A stretch of 64,000 bases of DNA, taken from contig NZ_AQWM01000010.1 of the NCBI RefSeq assembly GCF_000376105.1, positions 1 through 64,000 on the forward strand, in the 5' to 3' direction. How positions within the stretch are numbered: position 1 is the stretch's first letter; each line of letters starts with the position of its first letter. The notes beneath the pieces were generated by a model. That model ran no database searches and was not told the origin of the DNA. It saw only the letters and a list, made by a program, of their open reading frames with translations. A program made the translations under genes and the position numbers. Positions 1-8,615 of the stretch are shown here, piece by piece. The stretch comes from Asticcacaulis benevestitus DSM 16100 = ATCC BAA-896. Its GTDB lineage: Bacteria; Pseudomonadota; Alphaproteobacteria; Caulobacterales; Caulobacteraceae.

Positions 1-1
1 C

Positions 2-256
2 ACCAAGACATTGCTAAAGGATATCGGGCTGGAGCAACGCTCAACGCCCGTCAGAAGTCCTGAATCCAATGGCATGGCGGAGGCCTTCGTAAAGACGTTC
101 AAGCGCGATTATGTCAAAGTAAACCCGCTGCCCGACGCTCAAACCGTCATCGATAATCTACCAAAATGGTTTGAGCACTATAATGAACTTCACCCCCACA
201 AGGCTTTGCGCTATCTCTCACCGAGAGAGTTCAGAGCCATGCAATCGAAAACCTGA
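2..256 (+). CDS. IS3-family transposase OrfB, C-terminal end (5' part outside window)
   Basis: The reading frame is already open at the first base, so only the tail of the protein is visible. It matches the end of the rve/DDE integrase domain of IS3-family transposases: a SPESNGMAEAF segment, in which the E should be the last acidic residue of the DDE triad, followed by the typical HYNELHPHKALRYLSPREF ending. The stop codon lies about 30 bp before a probable IS end. The product would catalyse strand transfer of the element. Whether the copy is intact cannot be judged from this window. Confidence 0.85.
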   Translation, partial: TKTLLKDIGLEQRSTPVRSPESNGMAEAFVKTFKRDYVKVNPLPDAQTVIDNLPKWFEHYNELHPHKALRYLSPREFRAMQSKT

Positions 257-285
257 TCCTGTCCGGGAATTAGGGGGCAACTACA
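257..285. repeat. Putative right terminal inverted repeat of the IS3-type element
   Basis: Directly after the transposase stop is a segment that, read inward from position 285 on the minus strand, starts TGTAGTTGCCCCCTAATTCC. IS3-family ends usually begin with TG and lie this close to the orfB stop. The matching left end is outside the window, so the assignment is an inference. Confidence 0.45.
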
Positions 286-570
286 CAGGACAGTTGTGCG
301 GGTGAAGTGTGCCGATTTGATGGTCTCGAAAGCCATATTTTCTCAATAAAATCAGCAACTAGCAGCTTCCTAACTGTGCCGATTCACTGTGCCGATTCTA
401 TGCGTCCACCACGAGAATCGGATCATGCAGAATCCACCATCAAAAATGATCCGATATCGGACGATCTTTCACGTTCTAAAAAACGACTTGTGAAGCTGTT
501 TGGTCAACGATCTGAGAAGGCTGTTCAGACCGAAAGACTTCCCCGATCCTCCCCTGTGAGATCGAGACGG

Positions 571-1303
571 ATGGGAATCATTTCCAGAGGCAAGTCCTAT
601 TACGTTCGGCTCAACGTCCCTAAATCGCTGCAAGCCATCGTCGGCAAGACGGAATTTCGACGGTCTCTCAAAACTGGTCGAATGGCGGAGGCCGTCAGGA
701 AGGCTCGAATTGTATCCGCTGAATTTGAGCAATGGCTGCTTGAAGCCGAGGGGAAGGCCGTTGAAGGCATTGCGCCAGTCGCGCTGGCGACGCCTTCGAG
801 CTTCAAACCCGAGCCAACAGGCAAGTCCCTACGGGAGCTTTGTGAGGTCTTCCTGAAAGACCCGACCAAGAATAGGTCAGGCAAGGCCGTTTCTGGCTAT
901 TGGAACGCCGTCGAACTGTCAGAGGCGGTTCTGGGGCGTGACAAAGTCATCGGCGCAATTGAAAGGCAGGACTCACATCAAGCTGTTTCCAGAACTGTCG
1001 ATTAGCGCGACAGGCTATTACAGTGACCCATTCTCGAAATGGTTTACGCGCTTCTTGATTAAGTGCGGCGCGGCGCGCGACAAAACATCATTCCACTCAT
1101 TTAGACACTGCTTCAGAGACGCAATTCGGGACGCCAACCTTGACCATGAAATCGGACTGGCTTTAGGTGGGTGGACATCGGCTAATGGCAAGGACGCTGA
1201 AATCGCATCTAATTATGGCAGAGGATACAACACGAGGTCATTGAAGCAAGCTATTGATAAAATAGCATATACCTCCTTGAACCTGACACACCTACTTAAA
1301 TAG
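571..1303 (+). pseudogene. Tyrosine recombinase (phage-type integrase), internally deleted and frameshifted
   Basis: Two pieces of one integrase lie in different frames. The first, from an ATG at 571 (the frame is open from 307), has the N-terminal region seen in DUF6538-type integrases, beginning MGIISRGKSYYVRLNVPKSL. The second, readable from about 938, has the C-terminal half of the catalytic domain with FHSFRH (the HxxR box), a GGW box and a tyrosine in NYGRGY. The segment between them, which should hold the first catalytic arginine and the lysine, is absent, and the frame changes near 950-970. The remnant should be inactive. Its stop overlaps the convergent flagellin gene by 12 bp. It marks an old integration event next to the IS element. 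Confidence 0.8.
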
Positions 1304-2878
1304 CTTCAAAATCCAGTCTGGCTCTTGATTTGCCATAGAAAGTGTCTGTGTCGCCAGTTGCGCCTTTACCTGCGCGGCCTGCAAATTGGCACTCTCTTTG
1401 CCCATATCAGCGTCAACCAAATTGCCGACCCCTTTAGTCAGGCTATCAGAGAGCTTATTGTTCTGAGTAAGCATCTGGTCGATTGCATTCTGTTGCGACC
1501 CAAAATATCCCGCGTAAGTGGAAACCCTGCTTATTGCGCTATCGACGCTATCTAAGATCGCTTGCGGACTCAGGTTATTTAAATTGTTTAGCCCCAACCA
1601 CTGTGTTGTCATCGGTTGCTTGAATAGAGTAAAATTACCGCCCGCTGGATTAGAAAGAAGATCCACACTATAGTTTTTAAAGGGCGTGATCGTAATGCTT
1701 GTCAACGCTACGCCATAATTATCGGGCATGGGATTTGAAACGGGTGTTACGTTAGCCGTTGCGTTAAAATTTACGGTAAAACTTCCAGTATTTGCCTGCC
1801 CTTCCCCCATGTATCCTTGTGATACTGAACCATATGAAGACTGCTGATTATATATCTGATCAGAGCCATTGTTCGGAGCACGCACAGAGATACTTTTTGA
1901 ATCATTATACCAATCACCCGTCATGTTGATTTGAGCAGTAACGACTTCGGAAGGATTGGGGAAACTGCGTGCGAGCGCGTAATATGAGTCGCGCTCAGCA
2001 ACGGTCACATTGCCGTCTGCGTCAGTGTCGATGTTGGCAAAGACGCCGTCTGCCTGAGCAGTCGAACCGCCAACGCCAGTATACCAGTTTTCAAATTCGG
2101 ATTGATCGACACCACTGCTGGAGTTCGCATCGAGCGACGCCATGGTTGGCTCCTTGAAGAAAGCGTCCCTTTCAGTCGTCGTCAGATTGCCATCGGCATC
2201 ACCATCTATTTTATCGAAATAGTAGTCCGCCTGCGCCGTCGAATAGCCCAATGAATTGAAGTAGGTTTCCACGTCAGCTTTTGTAGCCGTAGAAGCCCTA
2301 TCGTGATCCGCAGCCATATAATCGCGAGCATAGCGAAGGTAATTATGCACGCTGTAATCATAGGTGACCATGCTCGGAGGCCCACTGATTGTCGCGGAAT
2401 AACTAATGCTTTTTTGGTAGCCTGTCGAAGAACCAGATAGCGTCTGCGCGGTTCCCATCTCTGGCTTCATAAGATTTTGGCCGTTGAAGGTGGCATTATC
2501 AACTGCGCTGCCTATTTGTTTTCCAAGCGCATTAAGATCGTTCATCAAGGCGTTATGCGATGTAGCATCCAACGAACTATCATTGAGCGAGACTGCTATT
2601 TCTTTCATCCGCACCAGCAAATCGCTGATGTTTTCGGTCGCAGCAGCGGTGACGTCCAGTAGGCTTTTGCCACGGTTCAGGCTGTCGTTTACCGCCTTCC
2701 ATGAACCGATATCACCGCGAATATTTTGTGCTATCGCATATGCCGCACCATCGTCCTTCGCGCTTGATATCTTCTGCCCTGTGGAAATGCGATTTTGCGC
2801 CTCTTGCAAGTCACGATTATTGGCGTTCAATATTTGAACTGCCTGCATCGCGTTCTTGTTGGTTAGGATAGAAGCCAT
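1292..2878 (-). CDS. Large flagellin with an inserted EF-hand (calmodulin-like) module
   Basis: The 528-residue protein has intact flagellin ends. Residues 1-140 form the conserved N-terminal D0/D1 part (MASILTNKNAMQAVQILNAN, with the RISTGQKISSAKDD segment), and about 435-528 form the C-terminal part ending LSMANQEPDWILKLFK. Caulobacter-type flagellins are about 270 residues, so some 250 residues are inserted. Residues 187-300 of the insert contain two near-perfect canonical EF-hand loops, D225-E236 and D284-E295, plus weaker loops at 250-261 and 191-202. Residues 310-435 are unrecognised and have a beta-rich look. The gene has no flagellar neighbours, lies between recombinase remnants, and shows no clear Shine-Dalgarno before the ATG. 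The ends suggest it can still enter a filament; calcium binding is inferred from the loop residues. Confidence 0.9.
   Translation of the reverse strand: MASILTNKNAMQAVQILNANNRDLQEAQNRISTGQKISSAKDDGAAYAIAQNIRGDIGSWKAVNDSLNRGKSLLDVTAAATENISDLLVRMKEIAVSLNDSSLDATSHNALMNDLNALGKQIGSAVDNATFNGQNLMKPEMGTAQTLSGSSTGYQKSISYSATISGPPSMVTYDYSVHNYLRYARDYMAADHDRASTATKADVETYFNSLGYSTAQADYYFDKIDGDADGNLTTTERDAFFKEPTMASLDANSSSGVDQSEFENWYTGVGGSTAQADGVFANIDTDADGNVTVAERDSYYALARSFPNPSEVVTAQINMTGDWYNDSKSISVRAPNNGSDQIYNQQSSYGSVSQGYMGEGQANTGSFTVNFNATANVTPVSNPMPDNYGVALTSITITPFKNYSVDLLSNPAGGNFTLFKQPMTTQWLGLNNLNNLSPQAILDSVDSAISRVSTYAGYFGSQQNAIDQMLTQNNKLSDSLTKGVGNLVDADMGKESANLQAAQVKAQLATQTLSMANQEPDWILKLFK
1979..2320 (-). other. 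Duplicated paired EF-hand module inside the flagellin
   Basis: This segment encodes flagellin residues 187-300. It reads as two copies of a unit of about 55 residues. Copy 1 (187-240) holds a degenerate loop at 191-202 and a canonical loop DGDADGNLTTTE at 225-236. Copy 2 (246-300) holds a divergent loop DANSSSGVDQSE at 250-261 and a canonical loop DTDADGNVTVAE at 284-295. Both copies share the linker STAQAD before the second loop, which supports tandem duplication. By hand count, 1981-2100 is about 54% GC, whereas the following flagellin segment at 1621-1800 is about 42%. Confidence 0.85.
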
Positions 2879-3002
2879 CTACGAATGAATTTTGCCCGAA
2901 TCAAATCTCGCTATTCGGGTAAATGGTTACACGTCCGAAATACGAAATTGCAACCTCCATCTGCACCGCCACCACCTGCGAGGGCGGACATTCTTCATCG
3001 CA

Positions 3003-3497
3003 TCAATACAAGGTCTGACGCGAGACGCCGATCTCTTTGCACAGATCACCAACGATGGTCTCAGGCTTGCCCATCGATGGTTGTGCCAGCCGCAGCTTGG
3101 CAGGTCTCATGGTGAACTTCCTGCCGCCGCTACGACCACGCGCACGAGCAGCCGCCAGCCCCGCCATCGTCCTTTCTCGGATCAGTTCGCGCTCGAAGCC
3201 CGCAAGGCTGGCGAAGATTCCAAAGATGAGCTTGCCTGATGCGGTCGTCGTATCGATCTCGGCCCCATGACCTGCCAATACCTTGAGGCCGATCCCTCGG
3301 TTGGCCAGATCATGCACGGTGTTCACCAGATGGCGCAGGTCTCGGCCGAGACGGTCGAGCTTCCAGACAACTTAGGTGTCGCCTTCACGCAGAGCTTTGA
3401 GACAGGCCAGCAAGGCAGGTCGATCATCCTTCTCACCCGACGCCACATCCTGATAGATGTTCTCTGGATCAATGCCGAACTCGGCCAGTGCATCCAT
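3003..3497 (-). pseudogene. Serine recombinase (resolvase/invertase) with in-frame stop and damaged 5' end
   Basis: The frame reads MDALAEFGIDPENIYQDVAS and continues to an in-frame TAA at 3372-3374, then resumes with VVWKLDRLGRDLRHL and runs to a C-terminal helix-turn-helix (DLCKEIGVSRQTLY). This is the classic small resolvase/DNA invertase layout. The first roughly 20 residues, which normally hold the catalytic serine (YARVS box), are not recognisable upstream of 3497, although the frame stays open to about 3536. With the active-site region and an internal codon lost, it is almost certainly inactive. It is a second mobile-element remnant flanking the flagellin gene. Confidence 0.75.
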
Positions 3498-3539
3498 CTG
3501 CATAGAGGTAGCAAGCTTGAGCTTTTGCTTTTTTTACTG

Positions 3540-3993
3540 GCGTCTTCAGAACGCGAAGCGCTGTCATTGCGCTGGCATTTGTTAGAATGGATGGCTACTG
3601 AATTCCGTTTGCAAACAAAGGGACTTAAATGCGGCCGGTATTATACACGGCGAGCCACACCGCATGGAAGGCCACCGTCAACGAGCCTATCTGGCATGGC
3701 TTAGGACGGACAGGAAGGGTCTCAATGACCGTGCCGTCTCGCTGTAGCCCAAGCGCTCAACATGGCCACAGAGGGCTCACAGCCGCCTTCAAGGGGCTGC
3801 GTGGAGTGGCCAACGCTCAACAAAGCGTCCACGATTCTTCGACAGAATGGGCCTGCCGTGGTTGATTGAACAGACCATTCGTCGAAAGAACACCATTGAA
3901 ATTAATGCCCAAATGCCCCCCAAAGCCAAGCTGACAATCACAACCAAAAGCGCACCCGCCGAGTCCACCGTCGCCTTTTATTCCCCGAAGTCT
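3540..3993. other. Gene-poor stretch with no recognised gene
   Basis: Open frames on both strands here are short and show no recognisable domain. The composition resembles decayed DNA between the mobile region and the Kef-type antiporter. I see no clear terminator, repeat or RNA gene. Confidence 0.5.
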
Positions 3994-5814
3994 TCAAGAC
4001 TCCTGCTGGTCTTCCTTCAGGATGCCTTCCAGTTCCTCCCGGGACAGCTTGGCGAAGTTGATCATATCCGGCTCACTTTCGAAAAACTCGAACGAACGGC
4101 GCAGAGTCTGAATGTCGTGCGCGCGGAACTTCTTGGCCTTGCGCTCGATAACGGCCTTGGCATAGCCCATGGCGACCATGGCGTCGCGCGCCAGGGTGAG
4201 TGAAGAATCGAGCGTTTCGCGGTGGTAATAGTCGACGCCGGCCTTGTGAAGTTCATAGGCGTGACGGCGGTTTCTCGCCCGTGCATAGACCAGCAGCTTC
4301 GGGAAGTGCAGCTTGCTCAGCTTGACGATCTCAACCGCGCTTTCAGCGTCATCGACCGCCACCACCAGCATGCGCGCTTCCGCCAAACCGGCCGAACGCA
4401 ACAGATCCAAGCGCGTGGCGTCACCGAAATAGCCCTTTGAGCCAAAGCGGCGCAGCAGCTCGACCTGATCGGGGTTCTTCTCCAGAACCGTCACCTTGAG
4501 CCCCTGCGACAGCATAAAACGACCGACGATCTGCCCGAAACGGCCAAAGCCGGCGATGATCACCGGGTTATGCTCGTTGATGACATCGTAATCGCGCTCC
4601 GGTAAGGCGCTCATGAAACGCGGCAGGATAAACCTGGAGAACAAAGTGGTCAGGATCGGCGTGGCGGCGATGGAAAGCGCCACCACCAGCACAAGGAACT
4701 TCTGCGCGTGCGGATCGATGATCTTCAATCCGCCGATCAGTTGCAGAAGAACAAAGGCAAACTCCCCGCCTTGTGACAAACCGAGCGCTAGCCCCATGGC
4801 GGGCGCGCTATCGAGCTTGAATATCTGACCAAGGCCATACAGGATGACACCCTTGATCAGCATAAGCCCGATCACCGCGCCCACCAATCCGAGCGGGTGA
4901 TGGGTAAATTCGGTGAAGTCCATCCCCATCCCGACCGAGATGAAGAACAGGCCAAGCAACAGCCCCTTGAAGGGTTCGATATCGGATTCGATGGTGCGGC
5001 GGTATTCGGAGTTGGCCAGCACAACGCCGGCAATAAAAGCGCCGAGCGCCGGCGAGACGCCCACCAGTTCCATCAGGATGGTCACGCCGAACACCAGGGC
5101 CAGTGAAACAGCGGTGAAGACCTCGCGCAGATTAGCGCGGGCGATGGCCTGAAAGACATAGCGCGACAGATAATTGCCAGCCAGGATGACCGCGGCGATG
5201 ACGGCGATGACGGCGATCGGCTGCAACCAGGCCGGCCAGTGAGCGATCAGACTGGCGCTTTCCGCCCCCTCCACGACCGGCATAACCCCGAAATTGAGCG
5301 TGGTGGCCAGAATGGGGATGATGATGAGGATAGGGATGACGGCGATATCCTGAAACAACAGGATCGAGAAAGACGTTTCGCCAACCACCGAATGGGTCAG
5401 GTTTTTTTCGTTGAGCATCTGCATGACCAACGCGGTCGAGGACAGCGCCAGCGCCATGCCGATGGCCAGCGAAGCCTGCCAGCCGTGGCCTAGCACAATG
5501 CCTACCACCATCAGCGCCAAAGCCGTCACCGTCACCTGCAGGCCGCCTAAGCCGACAATCTGCCGGCGCAGACGCCACAGAATGGCTGGCTCGAGTTCCA
5601 TACCGATCAGGAACATCATCATGATGACCCCGAATTCGGCGAAGTGCATCACCTTGTCAGCGTCGCCGATCAGGCCCAGCACGAAGGGCCCGATGATAAC
5701 GCCGGCGATCAGGTAGCCCAACACGGAACCGAGTTTGAAGCGCTGCGCCAGCGGCACGACGAGACAGCCCGCCAGCAGGAACACAAACACATTGAGTAAG
5801 AGATGAATGTCCAT
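3994..5814 (-). CDS. CPA2-family cation:proton antiporter of the KefB/KefC type
   Basis: The 606-residue product has an N-terminal membrane domain (about residues 1-390, a dozen hydrophobic segments) with CPA2 features such as GSVLGYLIAGVIIGP, and a long GEFAFVLLQL segment. A soluble TrkA-N (RCK) nucleotide-binding domain follows at about 410-530, with the Rossmann glycine motif IAGFGRFGQ. Such proteins exchange K+ or another monovalent cation for protons in the inner membrane and are gated by ligands on the TrkA-N domain. No kefF/kefG-like ancillary gene is next to it, so glutathione gating is uncertain. The gene stands alone, divergent from the downstream methyltransferase. Confidence 0.88.
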   Translation of the reverse strand: MDIHLLLNVFVFLLAGCLVVPLAQRFKLGSVLGYLIAGVIIGPFVLGLIGDADKVMHFAEFGVIMMMFLIGMELEPAILWRLRRQIVGLGGLQVTVTALALMVVGIVLGHGWQASLAIGMALALSSTALVMQMLNEKNLTHSVVGETSFSILLFQDIAVIPILIIIPILATTLNFGVMPVVEGAESASLIAHWPAWLQPIAVIAVIAAVILAGNYLSRYVFQAIARANLREVFTAVSLALVFGVTILMELVGVSPALGAFIAGVVLANSEYRRTIESDIEPFKGLLLGLFFISVGMGMDFTEFTHHPLGLVGAVIGLMLIKGVILYGLGQIFKLDSAPAMGLALGLSQGGEFAFVLLQLIGGLKIIDPHAQKFLVLVVALSIAATPILTTLFSRFILPRFMSALPERDYDVINEHNPVIIAGFGRFGQIVGRFMLSQGLKVTVLEKNPDQVELLRRFGSKGYFGDATRLDLLRSAGLAEARMLVVAVDDAESAVEIVKLSKLHFPKLLVYARARNRRHAYELHKAGVDYYHRETLDSSLTLARDAMVAMGYAKAVIERKAKKFRAHDIQTLRRSFEFFESEPDMINFAKLSREELEGILKEDQQES

Positions 5815-5939
5815 GATGCGCCCTCAGAATCTTCAAGAGGCAGTATCTAGGTACGAAGCCCCATATGGCAAGGCAAGATATACCCTTTCGCAAAGGCGCC
5901 CTTGACCGCGTCAGGATCGCGGCGCTTAATCAGCCTGTC

Positions 5940-6680
5940 ATGACCGACCATTTTTCCACCGTCGCCCGACAGTATGCCGAAGCCCGCCCGACCTATCCGG
6001 CGGCGCTTTTCGATTGGCTGGCCACCCTGACACCGGCGTGCGATCAGGTCTGGGACGCCGGCGCCGGGTCGGGACAGGCGTCATTAGCCTTGGCTGAGCG
6101 TTTTCAGCGCGTGCAGGCCACCGATATCAGCGCCGAACAACTCAAGTCCGCGCCTCAGCATCCGCATATCACCTGCAGGGTTGACGACATGAGCGGCCTG
6201 GTAGATGCCTCGGCCGATCTGGTGACCGTGGCACAGGCCCTGCACTGGTTCAATCTTGACGCCTTCTATGCCGAGGTCAAGCGCGTGCTCAAGCCGGAGG
6301 GCGTCATCGCCGTCTGGAGCTATGGCCTGCTTACGACCGATGATGACGATCTCACCCAGGCGGTGGCGCATCTGCATAACGATATCGTTGGTCCCTACTG
6401 GCCGCCGCAACGCCACGACGTCGAGAATGGCTACGCCAACCTGACCTTCCCTTTCGTCGCCCTGCCCGTGCCCGACTTCGCCATGACCGCGCAATGGGAC
6501 CTGAACCGCCTGCTCGGCTATTTCCGTAGTTGGTCGGCCACGGTACGCATGGAAAAAGACACCGGCGACAACCCGATCGATGGTTACGCGCCCGTTCTGC
6601 AAGCGCTGTGGGGCGATCCGGAGCAACCTCGCACTCTCACTTGGCCACTGATGGTGAGGGCTGGCGAAGTCACGGCTTGA
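5940..6680 (+). CDS. Class I SAM-dependent methyltransferase
   Basis: The product (246 residues from this ATG) has methyltransferase motif I as VWDAGAGSGQ (residues 37-46), then DLVTVAQALHWF and a KRVLKPEGVIAVWSYG strand, the usual class I Rossmann layout. It resembles the Methyltransf_11 group that includes trans-aconitate and Crg1-like enzymes; the substrate cannot be named. The frame is open further upstream to an ATG at 5865, but family members begin near MTDHFSTVARQYAEARPTYP, so 5940 is preferred. It lies 32 bp before the next gene on the same strand and may be co-transcribed. Confidence 0.8.
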   Translation: MTDHFSTVARQYAEARPTYPAALFDWLATLTPACDQVWDAGAGSGQASLALAERFQRVQATDISAEQLKSAPQHPHITCRVDDMSGLVDASADLVTVAQALHWFNLDAFYAEVKRVLKPEGVIAVWSYGLLTTDDDDLTQAVAHLHNDIVGPYWPPQRHDVENGYANLTFPFVALPVPDFAMTAQWDLNRLLGYFRSWSATVRMEKDTGDNPIDGYAPVLQALWGDPEQPRTLTWPLMVRAGEVTA

Positions 6681-6712
6681 CAGTTCGCGCCGGCATAGGT
6701 TCAACTGAAACC

Positions 6713-7525
6713 ATGCCCTCTGACCATCAGACCACGGACCATCCCGTCTTTGCCTTTCACGAAGGCACGTCGCCGCTCGTCATCGCCGCGCCGCATGTCG
6801 GCACCTACATTCCGCCTGATATTGCCGCAAAGCTGAACGACACCGGCCGGGCCGTGCGCGAAACCGATTTCCACGTCCATCGCCTGTTCGATTTTGCCAA
6901 AGACCTCGGCGCCACGACGCTTTTCGCCACCCATTCGCGCTATGTCATCGATCTCAATCGTGATCCGGCTGGCAACAATCTCTATCCCGGCAAATTCGAG
7001 ACCGGCCTCTGCCCCATCAGCGACTTCGACCAAAACCCGATCTACCCCGAAGGCCATAACCCTTGCGCCGCCGAGGTTGTTGATCGGCGCGACCACTTCT
7101 GGCAGCCCTATCATGACCAGCTCAAGGCTGCGCTCGAAGCCGCGGTTGCACGTCATGGCAAGGCGCTTCTGATCGACGCCCATTCGATCCGCGGCGTGAT
7201 CCCCAGCCTGTTCGAGGGGCGCCTGCCCGATCTCAACTTCGGCACCAATTCCGGCCAGACCATGCGTGGCGACACCTTGAAGGCGCTGGAGGATTGGCGA
7301 TCAAAAACAAAAGTCTACAGTCATATCCTCGATGGTCGCTTCAAGGGCGGCTACACCACGCGGCACTACGGGGCCGTGTCACCACAAATTCAGGCCCTGC
7401 AGATTGAAATTGTTCAGGACACTTATCTGGACTCCACCACGCCGCACCTGTATGACGCCCGCATCGCCGCCCCTTTGTGTCATACCCTGCGCCCGCTCGT
7501 TGAGGCGCTTGTGGCGGCCCTTTAA
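6713..7525 (+). CDS. N-formylglutamate amidohydrolase family protein
   Basis: The 270-residue product matches the N-formylglutamate deformylase (HutG-type) family. It begins with an IAAPHVGTYIP segment and has ATHSRYVIDLNRDP, LLIDAHSIRG and a late GGYTTRHYG box, with His, Asp and Arg residues expected to bind the metal and substrate. These enzymes hydrolyse N-formyl-L-glutamate to glutamate and formate. The frame is open upstream to 6530, but the ATG at 6713 lies just after the methyltransferase stop and gives the family length. No other hut gene is near. The next gene, folD, handles one-carbon units, so formate release could be metabolically linked; that is inference. Confidence 0.82.
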   Translation: MPSDHQTTDHPVFAFHEGTSPLVIAAPHVGTYIPPDIAAKLNDTGRAVRETDFHVHRLFDFAKDLGATTLFATHSRYVIDLNRDPAGNNLYPGKFETGLCPISDFDQNPIYPEGHNPCAAEVVDRRDHFWQPYHDQLKAALEAAVARHGKALLIDAHSIRGVIPSLFEGRLPDLNFGTNSGQTMRGDTLKALEDWRSKTKVYSHILDGRFKGGYTTRHYGAVSPQIQALQIEIVQDTYLDSTTPHLYDARIAAPLCHTLRPLVEALVAAL

Positions 7526-7540
7526 ATTGCAGGTGTCCCG

Positions 7541-8467
7541 ATGAGTGCTCCCTTCCACCAGAAAACCGCCGAGCGCGGCAACATTATCGATGGTGCCGGT
7601 TACGCCAAGAGCCTGCGCGACCGTCTGGCCGTCCATGTTACCAATCTGAAAGAGGCCCATGGCCAGACGCCATGCCTCGTCGTTGTCATCGTCGGTGACG
7701 ATCCCGCCAGCCAGGTCTATGTCAAGTCAAAGGGCGAGATGACCCAGGCGATCGGCATGGAATCGCGCACCGTCCGCCTGCCCGATACCACCTCCGAAGA
7801 CGAACTGCTGAAACTGATCGACGACCTGAACCGAGACAATGTCGTCAACGGCATTCTTGTGCAACTCCCCCTGCCGAAGCATATGTCGTCGCTTAAGGTG
7901 ATCGACGCTATCAACCCTGACAAGGACGTCGACGGTTTCCACGTTATCAATGCCGGCAAGCTGGCTGTGGGCCTCGATGGCATCGTGCCCTGCACGCCAC
8001 TGGGCTCGCTGATGCTTCTGAAGGACGCGGCGCTGGCCCATGGCGATACGCTGGCTGGCAAGAACGCGGTCATCGTCGGTCGCTCGAACATTGTCGGCAA
8101 GCCCATGGCGCAACTGCTGCTGAACCAGGACTGCACTGTCACCATAGCGCACTCGAAGACGAAAGATCTGGCCGAAGTCTGCCGCGCCGCCGATATCCTG
8201 GTGGCCGCCGTCGGCCGGCCGAAGTTCATCGCCGGTGACTGGGTGAAGGACGGTGCCTATGTGATCGATGTCGGCATCAATCGCATCGAACTCGATGGCA
8301 AGGGTAAGCTGGTCGGCGATGTCGATTTCGATGGCGCGAAGGACCGCGCCCTAGCCATCACGCCGGTGCCGAAGGGTGTGGGGCCCATGACTATCGCCTG
8401 CCTGCTCAACAACACGATCAAGGCCTTCTGCCTGCAAAATCACTTCCCGGTGCCTGAAGGCGTTTAA
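7541..8467 (+). CDS. folD: Bifunctional methylenetetrahydrofolate dehydrogenase / methenyltetrahydrofolate cyclohydrolase
   Basis: The protein (308 residues; family about 290) converts 5,10-methylene-THF to 10-formyl-THF in the cytoplasm with NADP+. It shows [14 protein letters not shown] with the catalytic Tyr60/Lys64 pair, [12 protein letters not shown], a PCTPLG box and the dinucleotide-binding [16 protein letters not shown] segment, then the [11 protein letters not shown] ending. It starts 15 bp after the N-formylglutamate amidohydrolase stop. The first 15 or so residues exceed the E. coli form, so a slightly later start is possible. Confidence 0.96.
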   Translation: MSAPFHQKTAERGNIIDGAGYAKSLRDRLAVHVTNLKEAHGQTPCLVVVIVGDDPASQVYVKSKGEMTQAIGMESRTVRLPDTTSEDELLKLIDDLNRDNVVNGILVQLPLPKHMSSLKVIDAINPDKDVDGFHVINAGKLAVGLDGIVPCTPLGSLMLLKDAALAHGDTLAGKNAVIVGRSNIVGKPMAQLLLNQDCTVTIAHSKTKDLAEVCRAADILVAAVGRPKFIAGDWVKDGAYVIDVGINRIELDGKGKLVGDVDFDGAKDRALAITPVPKGVGPMTIACLLNNTIKAFCLQNHFPVPEGV

Positions 8468-8505
8468 AGTTTTTGCTATGAAGGCCCCTCGCCCGGCCTT
8501 CGCCC

Positions 8506-8583
8506 CCCTCTCCCCGGCCTCGGCGGCAGGCAAAACAGGGAAAAGGACATGATAATCTCCTCGCCCCGCTTCCGGGGAGAGGG
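8506..8583. repeat. Inverted-repeat element of the CCGGGGAGAGGG type
   Basis: Perfect 12-bp arms CCCTCTCCCCGG (8506-8517) and CCGGGGAGAGGG (8572-8583) flank a 54-bp spacer. The right arm continues as TTGGGGTGAGG, a string recognisable from dispersed palindromic repeats in many proteobacterial intergenic regions. It sits between folD and the ferredoxin reductase gene and could form a stem-loop in the transcript. Confidence 0.6.
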
Positions 8584-8615
8584 TTGGGGTGAGGTGCTTC
8601 TTCTGGATACCACAC

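Noticed and set aside
3629-3865. Open frames in the gap between the resolvase remnant and the Kef-type antiporter
   Set aside because: They are short, overlap one another in different frames, have no recognisable domain and look like chance frames in decayed DNA.
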